NCBI GenBank assembly: GCA_947176325.1
Contig: CAMWQD010000060.1
Location: 1 to 6,891 of the forward strand
Source of the DNA: an uncultured Bacteroidales bacterium
GTDB lineage: Bacteria; Bacteroidota; Bacteroidia; Bacteroidales; P3
Length of the DNA: 6,891 nucleotides
Direction of reading: 5' to 3'
Within the stretch, counting starts at the first letter, position 1; the number at the start of each line of letters is the position of its first letter. Both the position numbers and the translations under genes were made by a program. This document shows positions 1 through 6,509 of the stretch, one piece after another. The notes under the pieces are model-generated. The model did not search any database. It had not been told where the DNA came from and saw nothing but the letters and a program-made list of their open reading frames with translations.

Positions 1-1
1 G

Positions 2-292
2 AAAAGCGGTGAATGCTTCACCACCAACGAGAGCGATGCCTTATGCACGGAGCAAGTCTACGAACAATACCGCCTCCGTCACCATATTCCCACGGTGGAA
101 GAAATCGTGGACTTGCGCAGGCAATGCAAATTTTCCGCCGCCAAGATGAGCGCTTTGCTGGGTATCGGCATCAATCAATACCGTCTTTACGAAGCCGGAG
201 AGATGCCGTCTCTGAGCATAGGAAAACTCCTCTATGCCCTTTGCCACAACCCCGAAACGCTGAAATTCTACCTCAAGAACCGCAAGAAATAA
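2..292 (+). CDS. MqsA-family antitoxin / HTH protein, C-terminal part (5' end cut by window)
   Basis: The reading frame is open from base 2 to a TAA at 290-292, giving 96 codons with no start inside a natural N-terminus, so the gene begins left of the window. The visible part begins with the segment KSGECFTTNESD, typical of the stretch just after the YgiT-type zinc finger in Bacteroidetes MqsA-like proteins. A helix-turn-helix follows (SAAKMSALLGIGINQYRLYE, then GEMPS), and the protein ends in a basic tail, KNRKK. Known family role: a DNA-binding antitoxin or standalone repressor. No Panacea/SocA domain follows, so this is the short form. The zinc-finger cysteines and any toxin partner would be upstream and cannot be seen. 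A GTG at 95 could be read as a start but would cut off conserved residues. The family assignment is fairly firm; an antitoxin role is inference. Confidence 0.8.
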   Translation, partial: KSGECFTTNESDALCTEQVYEQYRLRHHIPTVEEIVDLRRQCKFSAAKMSALLGIGINQYRLYEAGEMPSLSIGKLLYALCHNPETLKFYLKNRKK

Positions 293-327
293 AAAAAAGG
301 CGGAACGCTTTGCGTTCCGCCTTTTTT
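293..327. terminator. Bidirectional intrinsic terminator
   Basis: A perfect 16-bp inverted repeat has arms at 293-308 and 312-327 and a 3-nt TTT loop. The core stem GGCGGAACGC is flanked by an A-run on the left and a T-run on the right. It therefore gives a U-tract in both directions: six T on the + strand, eight on the - strand counting 291-298. It begins directly after the TAA of the MqsA-like gene and lies 17 nt past the stop of the convergent ptb gene, so it should end both transcripts. Confidence 0.93.
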
Positions 328-343
328 AACCGCTGCACCCTCC

Positions 344-1249
344 TTAGCAGGAAAGTGCGGCCAACGCAATCGAGTTGAGTTTGGTCTTGGTGGTGTCGCC
401 GCGCGAGGAAAGCACGCACGGAACCTTGGCACCCACCACCATGGCGGCCACTTCGCCCTGGCAGAACTTGGTGTGCACCTTATAGAAGGTGTTGCCCGCC
501 TCGATATTGGGGAAGAGCAAGCAATCGGCATCGCCGGCCACGGGGCCGCCCACACCCTTTATTTCGCCCGCTTCCTTGTCGATGGCCACGTCCACCGAGA
601 GGGGGCCGTCTACAAAACCGCCCCTAATCTGCCCTCTTTCGGCCATCTTGGCCAGCAGAGCGCCGTCCACGCAAGCCTGCATACCGGTGGAAACCTGTTC
701 GGTAGCCGCCAAAACGGCCACTTTCGGCTTCTCGATGCCTATATCGTGCGCGGTCTTGATAAGGTAGTTGCAGATGGTGGTCTTCTGCTTGAGGTCGGGA
801 GCGGGAATGATAGCCATGTCGCTCACCACCAAAAGCTTATGATAGAAAGGATTTTGCAGGATAGCGATGTGCGTGAGCGTGGCCTTGGGGCCGGGCATCA
901 GGCCGCCGTCCTTGTTGAGAATGGCGCGCATGTATTTGTCGGTGCTCACCAAGCCCTTCATCAAGAAGTCGCCCTCGCCGTCATTTATCAACTTCACGGC
1001 TATCTGCGCACACTTGGAGTCGTTTTTCTCCTGCACAATCTTGAACTTGTTGATGTCGATGCCTTCCTTTTCGCACACGGCGCGGATCATGTCGGTGTCG
1101 CCCACCAAGGTGGCTTCCACCATACCCATATCCACCGCCTGACTTACGGCACTGATAGTGTGTGCATCCACGGCATAGGCCGCTACCAAACGTTTTTTGC
1201 CCTTGCTCTTCACGAGCTCGAACAATTCATCTAATTTAGTGATTGCCAT
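344..1249 (-). CDS. ptb: Phosphate butyryltransferase (phosphotransacylase family)
   Basis: This 301-residue protein has the usual length for Ptb and belongs to the Ptb/Pta phosphotransacylase family. The expected reaction is butyryl-CoA + Pi to butyryl-phosphate + CoA in the cytoplasm; related enzymes take other short acyl groups. Conserved blocks are DFLMKGLVST (about residues 94-103), DGPLSVDVA (214-222), VAGDADCLLFPNIEAGN (237-253) and the C-terminal block with SSRGDTTKTK (281-290) that shapes the active site in this family. The ATG at 1247-1249 has no clear Shine-Dalgarno sequence, which is common in Bacteroidetes. The usual partner, butyrate kinase (buk), is absent: a terminator lies directly downstream and the upstream gene is divergent. 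Acyl specificity (butyryl, isobutyryl, acetyl) cannot be read from sequence alone. Confidence 0.9.
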   Translation of the reverse strand: MAITKLDELFELVKSKGKKRLVAAYAVDAHTISAVSQAVDMGMVEATLVGDTDMIRAVCEKEGIDINKFKIVQEKNDSKCAQIAVKLINDGEGDFLMKGLVSTDKYMRAILNKDGGLMPGPKATLTHIAILQNPFYHKLLVVSDMAIIPAPDLKQKTTICNYLIKTAHDIGIEKPKVAVLAATEQVSTGMQACVDGALLAKMAERGQIRGGFVDGPLSVDVAIDKEAGEIKGVGGPVAGDADCLLFPNIEAGNTFYKVHTKFCQGEVAAMVVGAKVPCVLSSRGDTTKTKLNSIALAALSC

Positions 1250-1266
1250 ATCTGTATTGTTTTAAT

Positions 1267-1288
1267 CGTCGCGAACCAACGTCGCGAA
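1267..1288. repeat. 9-bp tandem direct repeat between ptb and the MATE gene
   Basis: CGTCGCGAA occurs at 1267-1275 and again at 1280-1288, separated by CCAA, a period of 13 bp. It lies in the 82-bp divergent intergenic region, 18-39 bp upstream of the ptb start and upstream of the candidate MATE promoter. Each unit contains the palindrome TCGCGA. The position suits a regulator site for one or both genes, but chance cannot be excluded with only two copies. Confidence 0.45.
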
Positions 1289-1303
1289 TTTACAAAAATT
1301 TCG

Positions 1304-1311
1304 TATCCTTG
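1304..1311 (+). promoter_or_regulatory. Candidate -7 promoter element for the MATE gene
   Basis: TATCCTTG matches the Bacteroidetes -7 consensus TAnnTTTG in all but one base. It lies 21 nt before the MATE start codon, predicting a leader of about 15 nt. No TTTG-like -33 element is visible at the expected distance, so this is a weak call. Confidence 0.4.
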
Positions 1312-1331
1312 CCGCCCCATTCCTTATATAT

Positions 1332-2705
1332 ATGCCTCAAATCGACGTTGCTTCCACCCCTCTCGGCAAAATCGGCTACAAGCGGATTTTCGGGATTGCT
1401 TTCCCTATCATTCTGAGCAACTTGGCGCAGAATGTCATTGCCATTGCCGACACCATTTTCTTGGGCAATCTGGGCGAGGTGGAATTGGGCGCGGCGGCCT
1501 TGGCCTCTATCTTCTACCAAGTTATGGTGATGGTAATCTTCGGCTTCGGAGTGGGCGCGCAGATTCTCATGTCGCGACGGCTCGGGCAGGGGCAGTTCAA
1601 GTCGATAGGCTGCATCTTCCAGCATACCTTGTGGTTTACGCTGTTCTGCGCCTTGCTGCTGTGCTCGCTCTTCCTGCTTTTCGGCAACGGCATCATGGCA
1701 AGCATGCTGCACACGCCCGACATTCTGCAGGCGGTGGGCGACTATATGCACGTGCGTATCTACGGACTGTTCTTCTCGCTGGCCATCATCGCGTTCAACG
1801 CCTTCTACGTGGGCATCGCGCACACGCGCACCATTTCCATAGCCACCCTCATCATGGGCGGCATCAACGTGGCGCTCGACTATGGCCTCGTGTTCGGGGT
1901 TTGGGGACTGCCGCGCATGGAGATGCAGGGGGCGGCGCTGGCTTCGGTGATTGCGGAGGGCATCGGCCTTATTGTCTATGTGTTGCTTACGTATTTCTCG
2001 CGCCACCGCAAACAATACCTGCCTTTCGGACGCTTCCGCTTTCAGTTCCGCCTCATCAAGAGCCTCCTGAATGTGGCCTACCCGCTTATGGTGCAGAATC
2101 TTCTGTCTTTCGGAAACTACTTCCTCTTTTTCCTCTTTATCGAGGAACTCGGCCAACGCTCGTTGGCGGTAGCCAACATGACGCGCAGCATGTACGTGAT
2201 TTTCCTGCTGCCTATCTGGGGTTTCGCATCCACCACGGGCACCCTCACCTCCTACCTCTGCGGGCAGAAACGCACCCACGAGATTTTCCCCGTGGCGGGC
2301 AAGGCCCTGCTTCTTACCTTGCTGTGCATCAGTGTGATTGTGGGCTTGTTCTTTCCGTTTCGGAATGAGGTGCTGGGCATCTTCACGCACGACAACACTT
2401 TGGTGCCCGAGGCGTTTCCGTCTTGCATGGTGGTGATTGCGGCCACCTATCTCATGGCGGGGGCGCAGATTCTGTTCAATACCGTGCTGGGGCGGGGCGA
2501 AACCAAGGCGGGCTTCCTGATAGAAACCGTCAACATGGTGTTCTACTTTCTCTATTGCTGGGTTTTCATCCACCTCGACCCCTCTTGTTCGGTGGCCAAG
2601 GCTTTCGGCGCGGAAATCACCTACACGGTGGGGCTTCTTGTGATTTCGTTGCTTTATATCTTGATGGCGAGGCGGTTCGGAAGCGGCAAGATTCGGGAGA
2701 TTTAG
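1332..2705 (+). CDS. MATE-family multidrug/cation exporter
   Basis: This 457-residue inner-membrane protein has the standard length for MATE transporters, about 12 predicted hydrophobic segments in two halves, and family hallmarks. These include the N-terminal segment FGIAFPIILSNLAQNVIAIAD (about residues 20-40), which ends in the A-D-T-I-F-L-G stretch at 39-45, the GVGAQILMSRRLGQGQ region (73-88), the GINVALDYGLVFG region (177-189) with its N-D pair, and the second-half PIWGFASTTGTLTSY segment (294-308). MATE proteins export drugs or other cationic/organic compounds in exchange for Na+ or H+; the substrate here is unknown. The ATG at 1332 precedes the conserved first helix by about 20 residues, normal for the family. 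It is divergent from ptb and convergent with the murU-like gene, with a 16-bp gap and no visible terminator between them. Confidence 0.92.
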   Translation: MPQIDVASTPLGKIGYKRIFGIAFPIILSNLAQNVIAIADTIFLGNLGEVELGAAALASIFYQVMVMVIFGFGVGAQILMSRRLGQGQFKSIGCIFQHTLWFTLFCALLLCSLFLLFGNGIMASMLHTPDILQAVGDYMHVRIYGLFFSLAIIAFNAFYVGIAHTRTISIATLIMGGINVALDYGLVFGVWGLPRMEMQGAALASVIAEGIGLIVYVLLTYFSRHRKQYLPFGRFRFQFRLIKSLLNVAYPLMVQNLLSFGNYFLFFLFIEELGQRSLAVANMTRSMYVIFLLPIWGFASTTGTLTSYLCGQKRTHEIFPVAGKALLLTLLCISVIVGLFFPFRNEVLGIFTHDNTLVPEAFPSCMVVIAATYLMAGAQILFNTVLGRGETKAGFLIETVNMVFYFLYCWVFIHLDPSCSVAKAFGAEITYTVGLLVISLLYILMARRFGSGKIREI

Positions 2706-2721
2706 GATTTTGCGCTGTCGG

Positions 2722-3474
2722 CTACGCGAAGTCTTCTATCTTGCCCATGTCTTTCCAAAAGCCGTCTTTCTGTTCCTGAAGCAAAATTTCGTGATGTCGG
2801 GAGGCGTTTAGATAGGCGTCGATGACCGAAAAGGGCTTGTCTGTGCCGTAGGCGGTGGCCCATTCGTCTATCAGGCTACATTTTATGATATGTATACCGC
2901 TGAATGCGAAGGCGTTGAAGCTGTCGGAAATCGGCTCGCCCTTCACCTGCCCGGTCTTTTCGTTGCGCCAGGCGCGCAGGCGGCCTGCGGCGTCGGCGTA
3001 GAGGTAGCGCGAGGAGGGGCGGCGGCGCACCGACAGCAACGCGGCGGGGCGTTCCCCGGCAGGGGTTCCCCCTGCCGGGAGGGGGCTTTTCGCGGAGAAG
3101 GCCGCACTGAAGCCCCGCAAGTCCAAATCACTGAAAACATCCACGTTATGCACCAAGACTTCCTCCTCTCCCGCGAAAAGCCCCGACCCATAGGCATGGG
3201 TCAACGCCCCGCCCGTATCGAGCAAGGCCTCGCTCTCGTCCGAAAAGGCTATCTGCAAACCCTGTCGGCGGGCGTATTCCGTGGCGAAATCGCGCAACAT
3301 GGGCGCGAAATGGTGCAGGTTCAGCACAAAGCGGTCGAAGCCCTGCGCCTGCAGGCGTTCTATCAGATGCACCAAAAGGGGCTTGCCTTGATACTCCACC
3401 AAGGCCTTGGGACGGTGGTCGGTGAGGGGTTTGAGACGGGTGCCGAGCCCCGCGCAGGGAATGAATGCAATCAT
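2722..3474 (-). CDS. MurU-like sugar-1-phosphate nucleotidyltransferase
   Basis: This 250-residue cytoplasmic protein belongs to the NTP_transferase family. The signature loop AGLGTRLKPLTDHRPKAL is at residues 8-25, with the G-x-G-x-R pattern and the P-K-A substrate loop; a LLDTGGAL segment at 84-91 and the metal-site NVD at 110-112 follow. The family moves a uridylyl or similar group onto a sugar phosphate; MurU converts MurNAc-1-phosphate to UDP-MurNAc in peptidoglycan recycling. The start codon overlaps the stop of namZ in an ATGA (3471-3474), so translation is probably coupled. That neighbour, with the MurU-like size, favours a MurNAc salvage role, though a different sugar substrate is possible. 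Residues about 131-141 (PLPAGGTPAGE) look like an insertion relative to relatives as I recall them and are encoded by a perfect hairpin. Confidence 0.8.
   Translation of the reverse strand: MIAFIPCAGLGTRLKPLTDHRPKALVEYQGKPLLVHLIERLQAQGFDRFVLNLHHFAPMLRDFATEYARRQGLQIAFSDESEALLDTGGALTHAYGSGLFAGEEEVLVHNVDVFSDLDLRGFSAAFSAKSPLPAGGTPAGERPAALLSVRRRPSSRYLYADAAGRLRAWRNEKTGQVKGEPISDSFNAFAFSGIHIIKCSLIDEWATAYGTDKPFSVIDAYLNASRHHEILLQEQKDGFWKDMGKIEDFA
3055..3079. repeat. 11-bp-arm inverted repeat inside the murU-like gene
   Basis: CCCGGCAGGGG at 3055-3065 and its perfect complement at 3069-3079 flank a TTC loop. The repeat codes for residues 132-140 (LPAGGTPAG), between the metal-binding strand and the SVRRRPSSRYL strand, where a surface loop is expected. 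It is more GC-rich than the flanks. It may be a small palindromic element that entered the gene in frame, or a local duplication/inversion; the sequence shows only the symmetry. Confidence 0.75.
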
Positions 3475-4643
3475 TTGTAAAGTAGATATTTCTGTCTGGT
3501 TTTCTCAAATTCTTTCAGGCCTTTCTGCCACGAGGCGCGGATTTCCTCCTCGCTTGCCCCCTGCCCGATTTGCTCGGCCAGGCGCGGGCTTCCCGCCAGC
3601 TTCGAGAAAAAGGAGGTGAAGAAACGGGCTTTGTCGGGATAGTTGCGATACATGCGCAGAAGCGGCTGCAAATCGAGTTGGTGCGGCAGTTGGCGCGTGA
3701 GGCTGTCGGAAACGAGCCAGCCCCGGCAGAGTTTGTCTTGCAGGGGCGGGTGTGCGCTCAACCCTTCTATCGGGCGGGGCGTGAAGGTATAGTCGCCTTC
3801 TTCACATCCCTCAAAACCATAACATTCAAAAGGTTGCCATGTGCCCCGCCCCATGCTCACGGGAGTGCCTTCCAACAGGCAGAGGCCGGGATAGGCGTAG
3901 ATGGCTTTCATGCTGCGCAGGTTGGGCGACGGCCATACGGGAAAGTCGTAGGCTTCGGCGCGGGTGTAGCCTTGCAGGGGTATCACGTGCAAAGTGCAGG
4001 TTTTCTGTGTTTTCAGCCAACCCTCGCCCGCTATCATCCTCGCATACTCGCCTATCGTCATGCCATATACCAAAGGCACGGGGTGCATGCCCACAAAGGA
4101 GCGGCAGCAGGCGGTGTCCAACACGGGGCCGTCGATGTAGCCGGCGTGGGGGTTGGGGCGGTCGAGCACCACCACGGGGATGCCTTGTTCGGCGCAGGCT
4201 TCCATAACATAGTGCAGGGTGGATATATAGGTGTAGAAGCGCACGCCAACGTCTTGCAAGTCAAAGACAACGAGGTCTATGCCCTTCAGGTCTTCGGGGG
4301 TGGGTTTCCTGTGTTTGCCGTAGAGCGAGATGACGGGGAGGCCGGTTTTCTCATCAAATTGATTGTCTACCTTTTTGCCGGCTTCCGCCTGACCCCGGAA
4401 TCCGTGTTCGGGCGAAAAGACCTTGATTATAGGAAAGCCCGCCGACAGCAACGTGTCTACAAGGTGCACGCCCGCGAATTCGCCGGTCTGATTGCTCACC
4501 ACGGCTATGGTCTTGTCTTTCAATATCGGAAAATACAATTCCGTGCGGCTCGCCCCCACCTCCACTTGGGCGCAAACCTTTCCGCAAAAAAAGGAGAGAC
4601 AGAACAGTATCGCCACTGCCATACGCCGAAACTGCGTTTTCAT
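3471..4643 (-). CDS. namZ: Exo-beta-N-acetylmuramidase NamZ (DUF1343, GH171)
   Basis: This is a 390-residue exported protein of the DUF1343 family, whose characterised members (Bacillus NamZ/YbbC and a Tannerella homologue) remove terminal MurNAc from the non-reducing ends of peptidoglycan fragments. Residues 1-25 form a signal peptide: basic MKTQFRR, a hydrophobic stretch, then VCA-Q as a likely signal peptidase I site. Family motifs follow in order: VSNQTGE (49-55), FSPEHGFRG (76-84, with the conserved Glu79), SLYGKHRKPT (106-115), VFDLQDVGVRFYTY (126-139), VLDRPNPHAG (159-168), SFVGMHPVPLVYGMTIGE (182-199) and LEGTPVSMGRGT (257-268). I chose the ATG at 4641-4643 because it begins the signal peptide and has AAAGGA 6 nt upstream. 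The in-frame ATG at 4715 would add 24 residues and extend across the divergent promoter. It overlaps the murU-like gene by 4 bp. Confidence 0.9.
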   Translation of the reverse strand: MKTQFRRMAVAILFCLSFFCGKVCAQVEVGASRTELYFPILKDKTIAVVSNQTGEFAGVHLVDTLLSAGFPIIKVFSPEHGFRGQAEAGKKVDNQFDEKTGLPVISLYGKHRKPTPEDLKGIDLVVFDLQDVGVRFYTYISTLHYVMEACAEQGIPVVVLDRPNPHAGYIDGPVLDTACCRSFVGMHPVPLVYGMTIGEYARMIAGEGWLKTQKTCTLHVIPLQGYTRAEAYDFPVWPSPNLRSMKAIYAYPGLCLLEGTPVSMGRGTWQPFECYGFEGCEEGDYTFTPRPIEGLSAHPPLQDKLCRGWLVSDSLTRQLPHQLDLQPLLRMYRNYPDKARFFTSFFSKLAGSPRLAEQIGQGASEEEIRASWQKGLKEFEKTRQKYLLYK

Positions 4644-4649
4644 ATTTAT

Positions 4650-4655
4650 TCCTTT
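4650..4655 (-). promoter_or_regulatory. Shine-Dalgarno sequence that fixes the namZ start
   Basis: On the minus strand AAAGGA ends 6 nt before the ATG at 4643. It is the only convincing ribosome binding site in the window and supports the shorter, signal-peptide-first start over the upstream ATG at 4715. Confidence 0.65.
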
Positions 4656-4674
4656 GATTTTCACATCAACCACG

Positions 4675-4699
4675 AAGATACAAAGATTTTTTGTATCTT
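4675..4699. promoter_or_regulatory. Palindromic divergent promoter of namZ and the ABC permease
   Basis: A perfect 10-bp inverted repeat, AAGATACAAA (4675-4684) and TTTGTATCTT (4690-4699), has a 5-bp spacer. Each arm carries a Bacteroidetes -7-like element pointing outward: TATCTTTA on + (4694-4701) and TATCTTCG on - (4673-4680), each one mismatch from TAnnTTTG. It lies in the 64-bp gap between the two divergent starts, so it probably holds both promoters, and the symmetry could also bind a dimeric regulator. I see no good -33 element on either side. For the permease, the -7 position predicts a transcript that begins at or next to the ATG (4708). Confidence 0.6.
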
Positions 4700-4707
4700 T
4701 ACGAGAA

Positions 4708-5925
4708 ATGAACACAGCCCGCTACATAGCCCGCCGTTGGGCCTTCTCCACCCCTCTGCGCCACACGCGCAACATCTTGCGCATGGGCATGGGCAGCATG
4801 GGGCTTTGCGTGGCGGTGATGGTGATTTCGCTCTGCGTGCTCGTGGGTTTCAAAACCGAAATCAGCCGAAAGGTATTCGGCTTCGGCTCGCACGTGGTGG
4901 TGCAGCCCTATTGGTCTGAAAATGAAAGCGAAGGCCTTTCCATTCGCTGGGATTCGGCTTTGCAGGCCGAGGTGTTGCGGCACGAGGGGATTGTGTCGGC
5001 GCAGGCCTACACGCTCAAGGGGGCGTTGATAAAGGGGCGGGAGGAGAGTTTCGGCGTGTTTTTCAAGGGTTTGCCTCCCAATTTCGATACGTCTTTCTTT
5101 GCGGATAAATTGGTGCGGGGGCATCTGCCCGCACTTCGGCAGGAGGGGGTGTCCCCACAGGTGCTTGTTTCCGAGCTGTTGGCGCGTAAACTGCGGGTAG
5201 ACACGGGGCAGCGGCTGCGGGCGTTCTTCGTGCACCAAGGAGAACTGCGTCCCCGCGCCCTCTCGGTATGTGGCATCTACGCCACGGGGCTCGAGACTTT
5301 CGATGCGTCTTATGTGATAGGTGATATTTCTCTGATTCAGCAGATTAACGCTTGGGACAGCACGCAGGCCGACGGGGTGGACATCACGCTCCTCAATCCC
5401 GACGACCGTTTCCGTATCGCGCAAATCCTCAATCAAGACCTTCCCTACGAATATTCTTCCTTTCCCTGCGACCGTCTTTTTCCGGCCATTTTCGACTGGC
5501 TGGCGCTGGTGGATACGAATGTGTTTGTGCTTATCGTGATTATGCTGATTGTTTGCATGATATGCCTCGTCTCCCTGCTCTTTATCCTGCTTATCGAGCG
5601 TCGTCCCCATGTGGGTGTGCTCAAGACGCTCGGAGCCGACAACCGTTTGGTTCGCAATATCTTTATCATACAGACGCTCACTATCTTAGGGCGTTCCCTG
5701 CTTATCGGAAACGCGGTGGCGCTGCTTCTCTGTCTGCTGCAAAAGGTAAGCGGTGTGCTGCGGCTCGATGAAAGTGTCTATTTCTTAGACCGTGTGCCGA
5801 TTGCCTTTCCGTGGCTGTCTATCGTGGGCATCAATCTGCTGGTAATGGGGCTCGCCGCCCTGTTGCTCTACGCGCTTTCTTTCCTCATCAACAAGACTTC
5901 GCCCGCAAGCCTCAATCGAGCCTAA
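4708..5925 (+). CDS. FtsX/LolC-type ABC transporter permease
   Basis: This 405-residue inner-membrane permease has the MacB/LolC arrangement. One N-terminal membrane helix (about 27-48, after the typical ARYIARRWAF amphipathic start) leads to a large periplasmic domain (about 50-268); three further helices follow (about 271-296, 318-345, 369-394). The cytoplasmic loop IERRPHVGVLKTLGADNR (296-313) matches the coupling segment (E-R/K...VLK-x-LGA) that contacts the ATPase in this family, and the end SPASLNRA resembles the usual SPA/IRPA tail. Such permeases move lipoproteins or other substrates from the inner membrane with a LolD-like ATPase; no ATPase gene is in this window. The ATG at 4708 was chosen over an in-frame ATG at 4492 because the extra 72 codons lie inside namZ on the other strand. 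Substrate is unknown. Confidence 0.85.
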   Translation: MNTARYIARRWAFSTPLRHTRNILRMGMGSMGLCVAVMVISLCVLVGFKTEISRKVFGFGSHVVVQPYWSENESEGLSIRWDSALQAEVLRHEGIVSAQAYTLKGALIKGREESFGVFFKGLPPNFDTSFFADKLVRGHLPALRQEGVSPQVLVSELLARKLRVDTGQRLRAFFVHQGELRPRALSVCGIYATGLETFDASYVIGDISLIQQINAWDSTQADGVDITLLNPDDRFRIAQILNQDLPYEYSSFPCDRLFPAIFDWLALVDTNVFVLIVIMLIVCMICLVSLLFILLIERRPHVGVLKTLGADNRLVRNIFIIQTLTILGRSLLIGNAVALLLCLLQKVSGVLRLDESVYFLDRVPIAFPWLSIVGINLLVMGLAALLLYALSFLINKTSPASLNRA

Positions 5926-6421
5926 AGTTGTCGGGGGCGCTGTCGGGTTCGTTGCCGGGGGCAAATTCCGAGAATGTTCCATCGTTGTAAAACAGCACGA
6001 TACGAGATATCTTCTTTTGGGGTTCGCTTTTGAAATCGCGTTCTTCCTCGCGTTCCTCCTGTTCCATTTGCGCCGGCGCCATATTCAGAAGCGCGTCCGT
6101 AAGGCTTTCCCCCTTGTCGTAGGCCGGGGTGCCGGGCTCCTGGCCTGTCCCTCCCAACGGCAGGGGAGCTCCCGGATTTTCTTCTTTCCGCACCTCCACA
6201 ACCTCTGCCATATTTGCATACATCTTTCCCTTGCCTTGCAAAAGCCACTGCGGATTCAGGTCGGGAAAACCGGCCAAAACTTTCAACACAAAATCCAAAC
6301 TCGGCTTGTTTCGTCCTGACAAAATATGCGACATCCCCGACCTCTGCACGCCCAACTTGTCGGCGAACTGCGAAGAAGTCAAATTTTGGGATTTCATCAC
6401 AAGCTCAATTCTCCGTATCAT
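5912..6421 (-). CDS. XRE-family HTH transcriptional regulator
   Basis: This 169-residue cytoplasmic DNA-binding protein has an N-terminal XRE/Cro-type HTH at about residues 4-62: SSQFADKLGV is helix 2, QRSGMSHILSG the recognition helix, and the NPQWLLQGKGKMY ending is characteristic of Bacteroidales XRE regulators. A low-complexity Gly/Pro/Glu linker follows (about 75-135), then a short conserved-looking C-terminal strand block, KKISRIVLFYNDGTFSEF (136-153), seen in related Bacteroidales proteins as far as I recall. Its role is probably a repressor, possibly self-regulating, because palindromic elements cover its promoter. Its last 14 bp (5912-5925) overlap the stop of the convergent permease gene. 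Target genes are unknown. Confidence 0.85.
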   Translation of the reverse strand: MIRRIELVMKSQNLTSSQFADKLGVQRSGMSHILSGRNKPSLDFVLKVLAGFPDLNPQWLLQGKGKMYANMAEVVEVRKEENPGAPLPLGGTGQEPGTPAYDKGESLTDALLNMAPAQMEQEEREEERDFKSEPQKKISRIVLFYNDGTFSEFAPGNEPDSAPDNFRLD

Positions 6422-6423
6422 GA

Positions 6424-6504
6424 TTTACATTTTTAAACTCACTCCCGATGTCGGGCGCGTTTCGTGTTTACGTTTGTAAAAGTACATAAATTTATTTTTG
6501 TAAA
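6424..6504. promoter_or_regulatory. Three operator-like palindromes upstream of the XRE gene
   Basis: Three 14-bp elements fit TTTAC-N4-GTAAA. They are at 6424-6437 (one mismatch, TTAAA on the right), 6467-6480 (perfect) and 6491-6504 (one mismatch, TTTAT on the left). The first is 2 bp from the XRE start codon, the second overlaps the predicted -7 element and the third fills the spacer next to the -33 element. This arrangement is what an autorepressor site would show. On the + strand the second and third also contain TAnnTTTG. Confidence 0.65.
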
Positions 6505-6508
6505 CAAG
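6477..6508 (-). promoter_or_regulatory. Predicted promoter of the XRE gene
   Basis: On the minus strand, CTTG (6505-6508) and TACTTTTA (6477-6484) are separated by exactly 20 bp. This fits the Bacteroidetes pattern TTTG-N19-21-TAnnTTTG with one mismatch in each element. Transcription would start near 6470, giving a leader of roughly 50 nt before the ATG at 6421. Confidence 0.55.
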
Positions 6509-6509
6509 C

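Noticed and set aside
1290..2573. 427-codon open frame on the minus strand opposite the MATE gene
   Set aside because: Its translation is rich in His, Gln, Glu and Arg with no fold or motif, and it mirrors the codon bias of a clear membrane transporter on the other strand.
3570..4919. 449-codon open frame on the plus strand opposite namZ
   Set aside because: NamZ on the other strand has a signal peptide and a full set of family motifs. The antisense frame shows no motif, and it runs on into the start of the permease gene in another frame.
4699..5610. 303-codon open frame on the minus strand opposite the ABC permease
   Set aside because: Its composition is biased to His, Glu and Arg with no recognisable domain; the permease explains the region.
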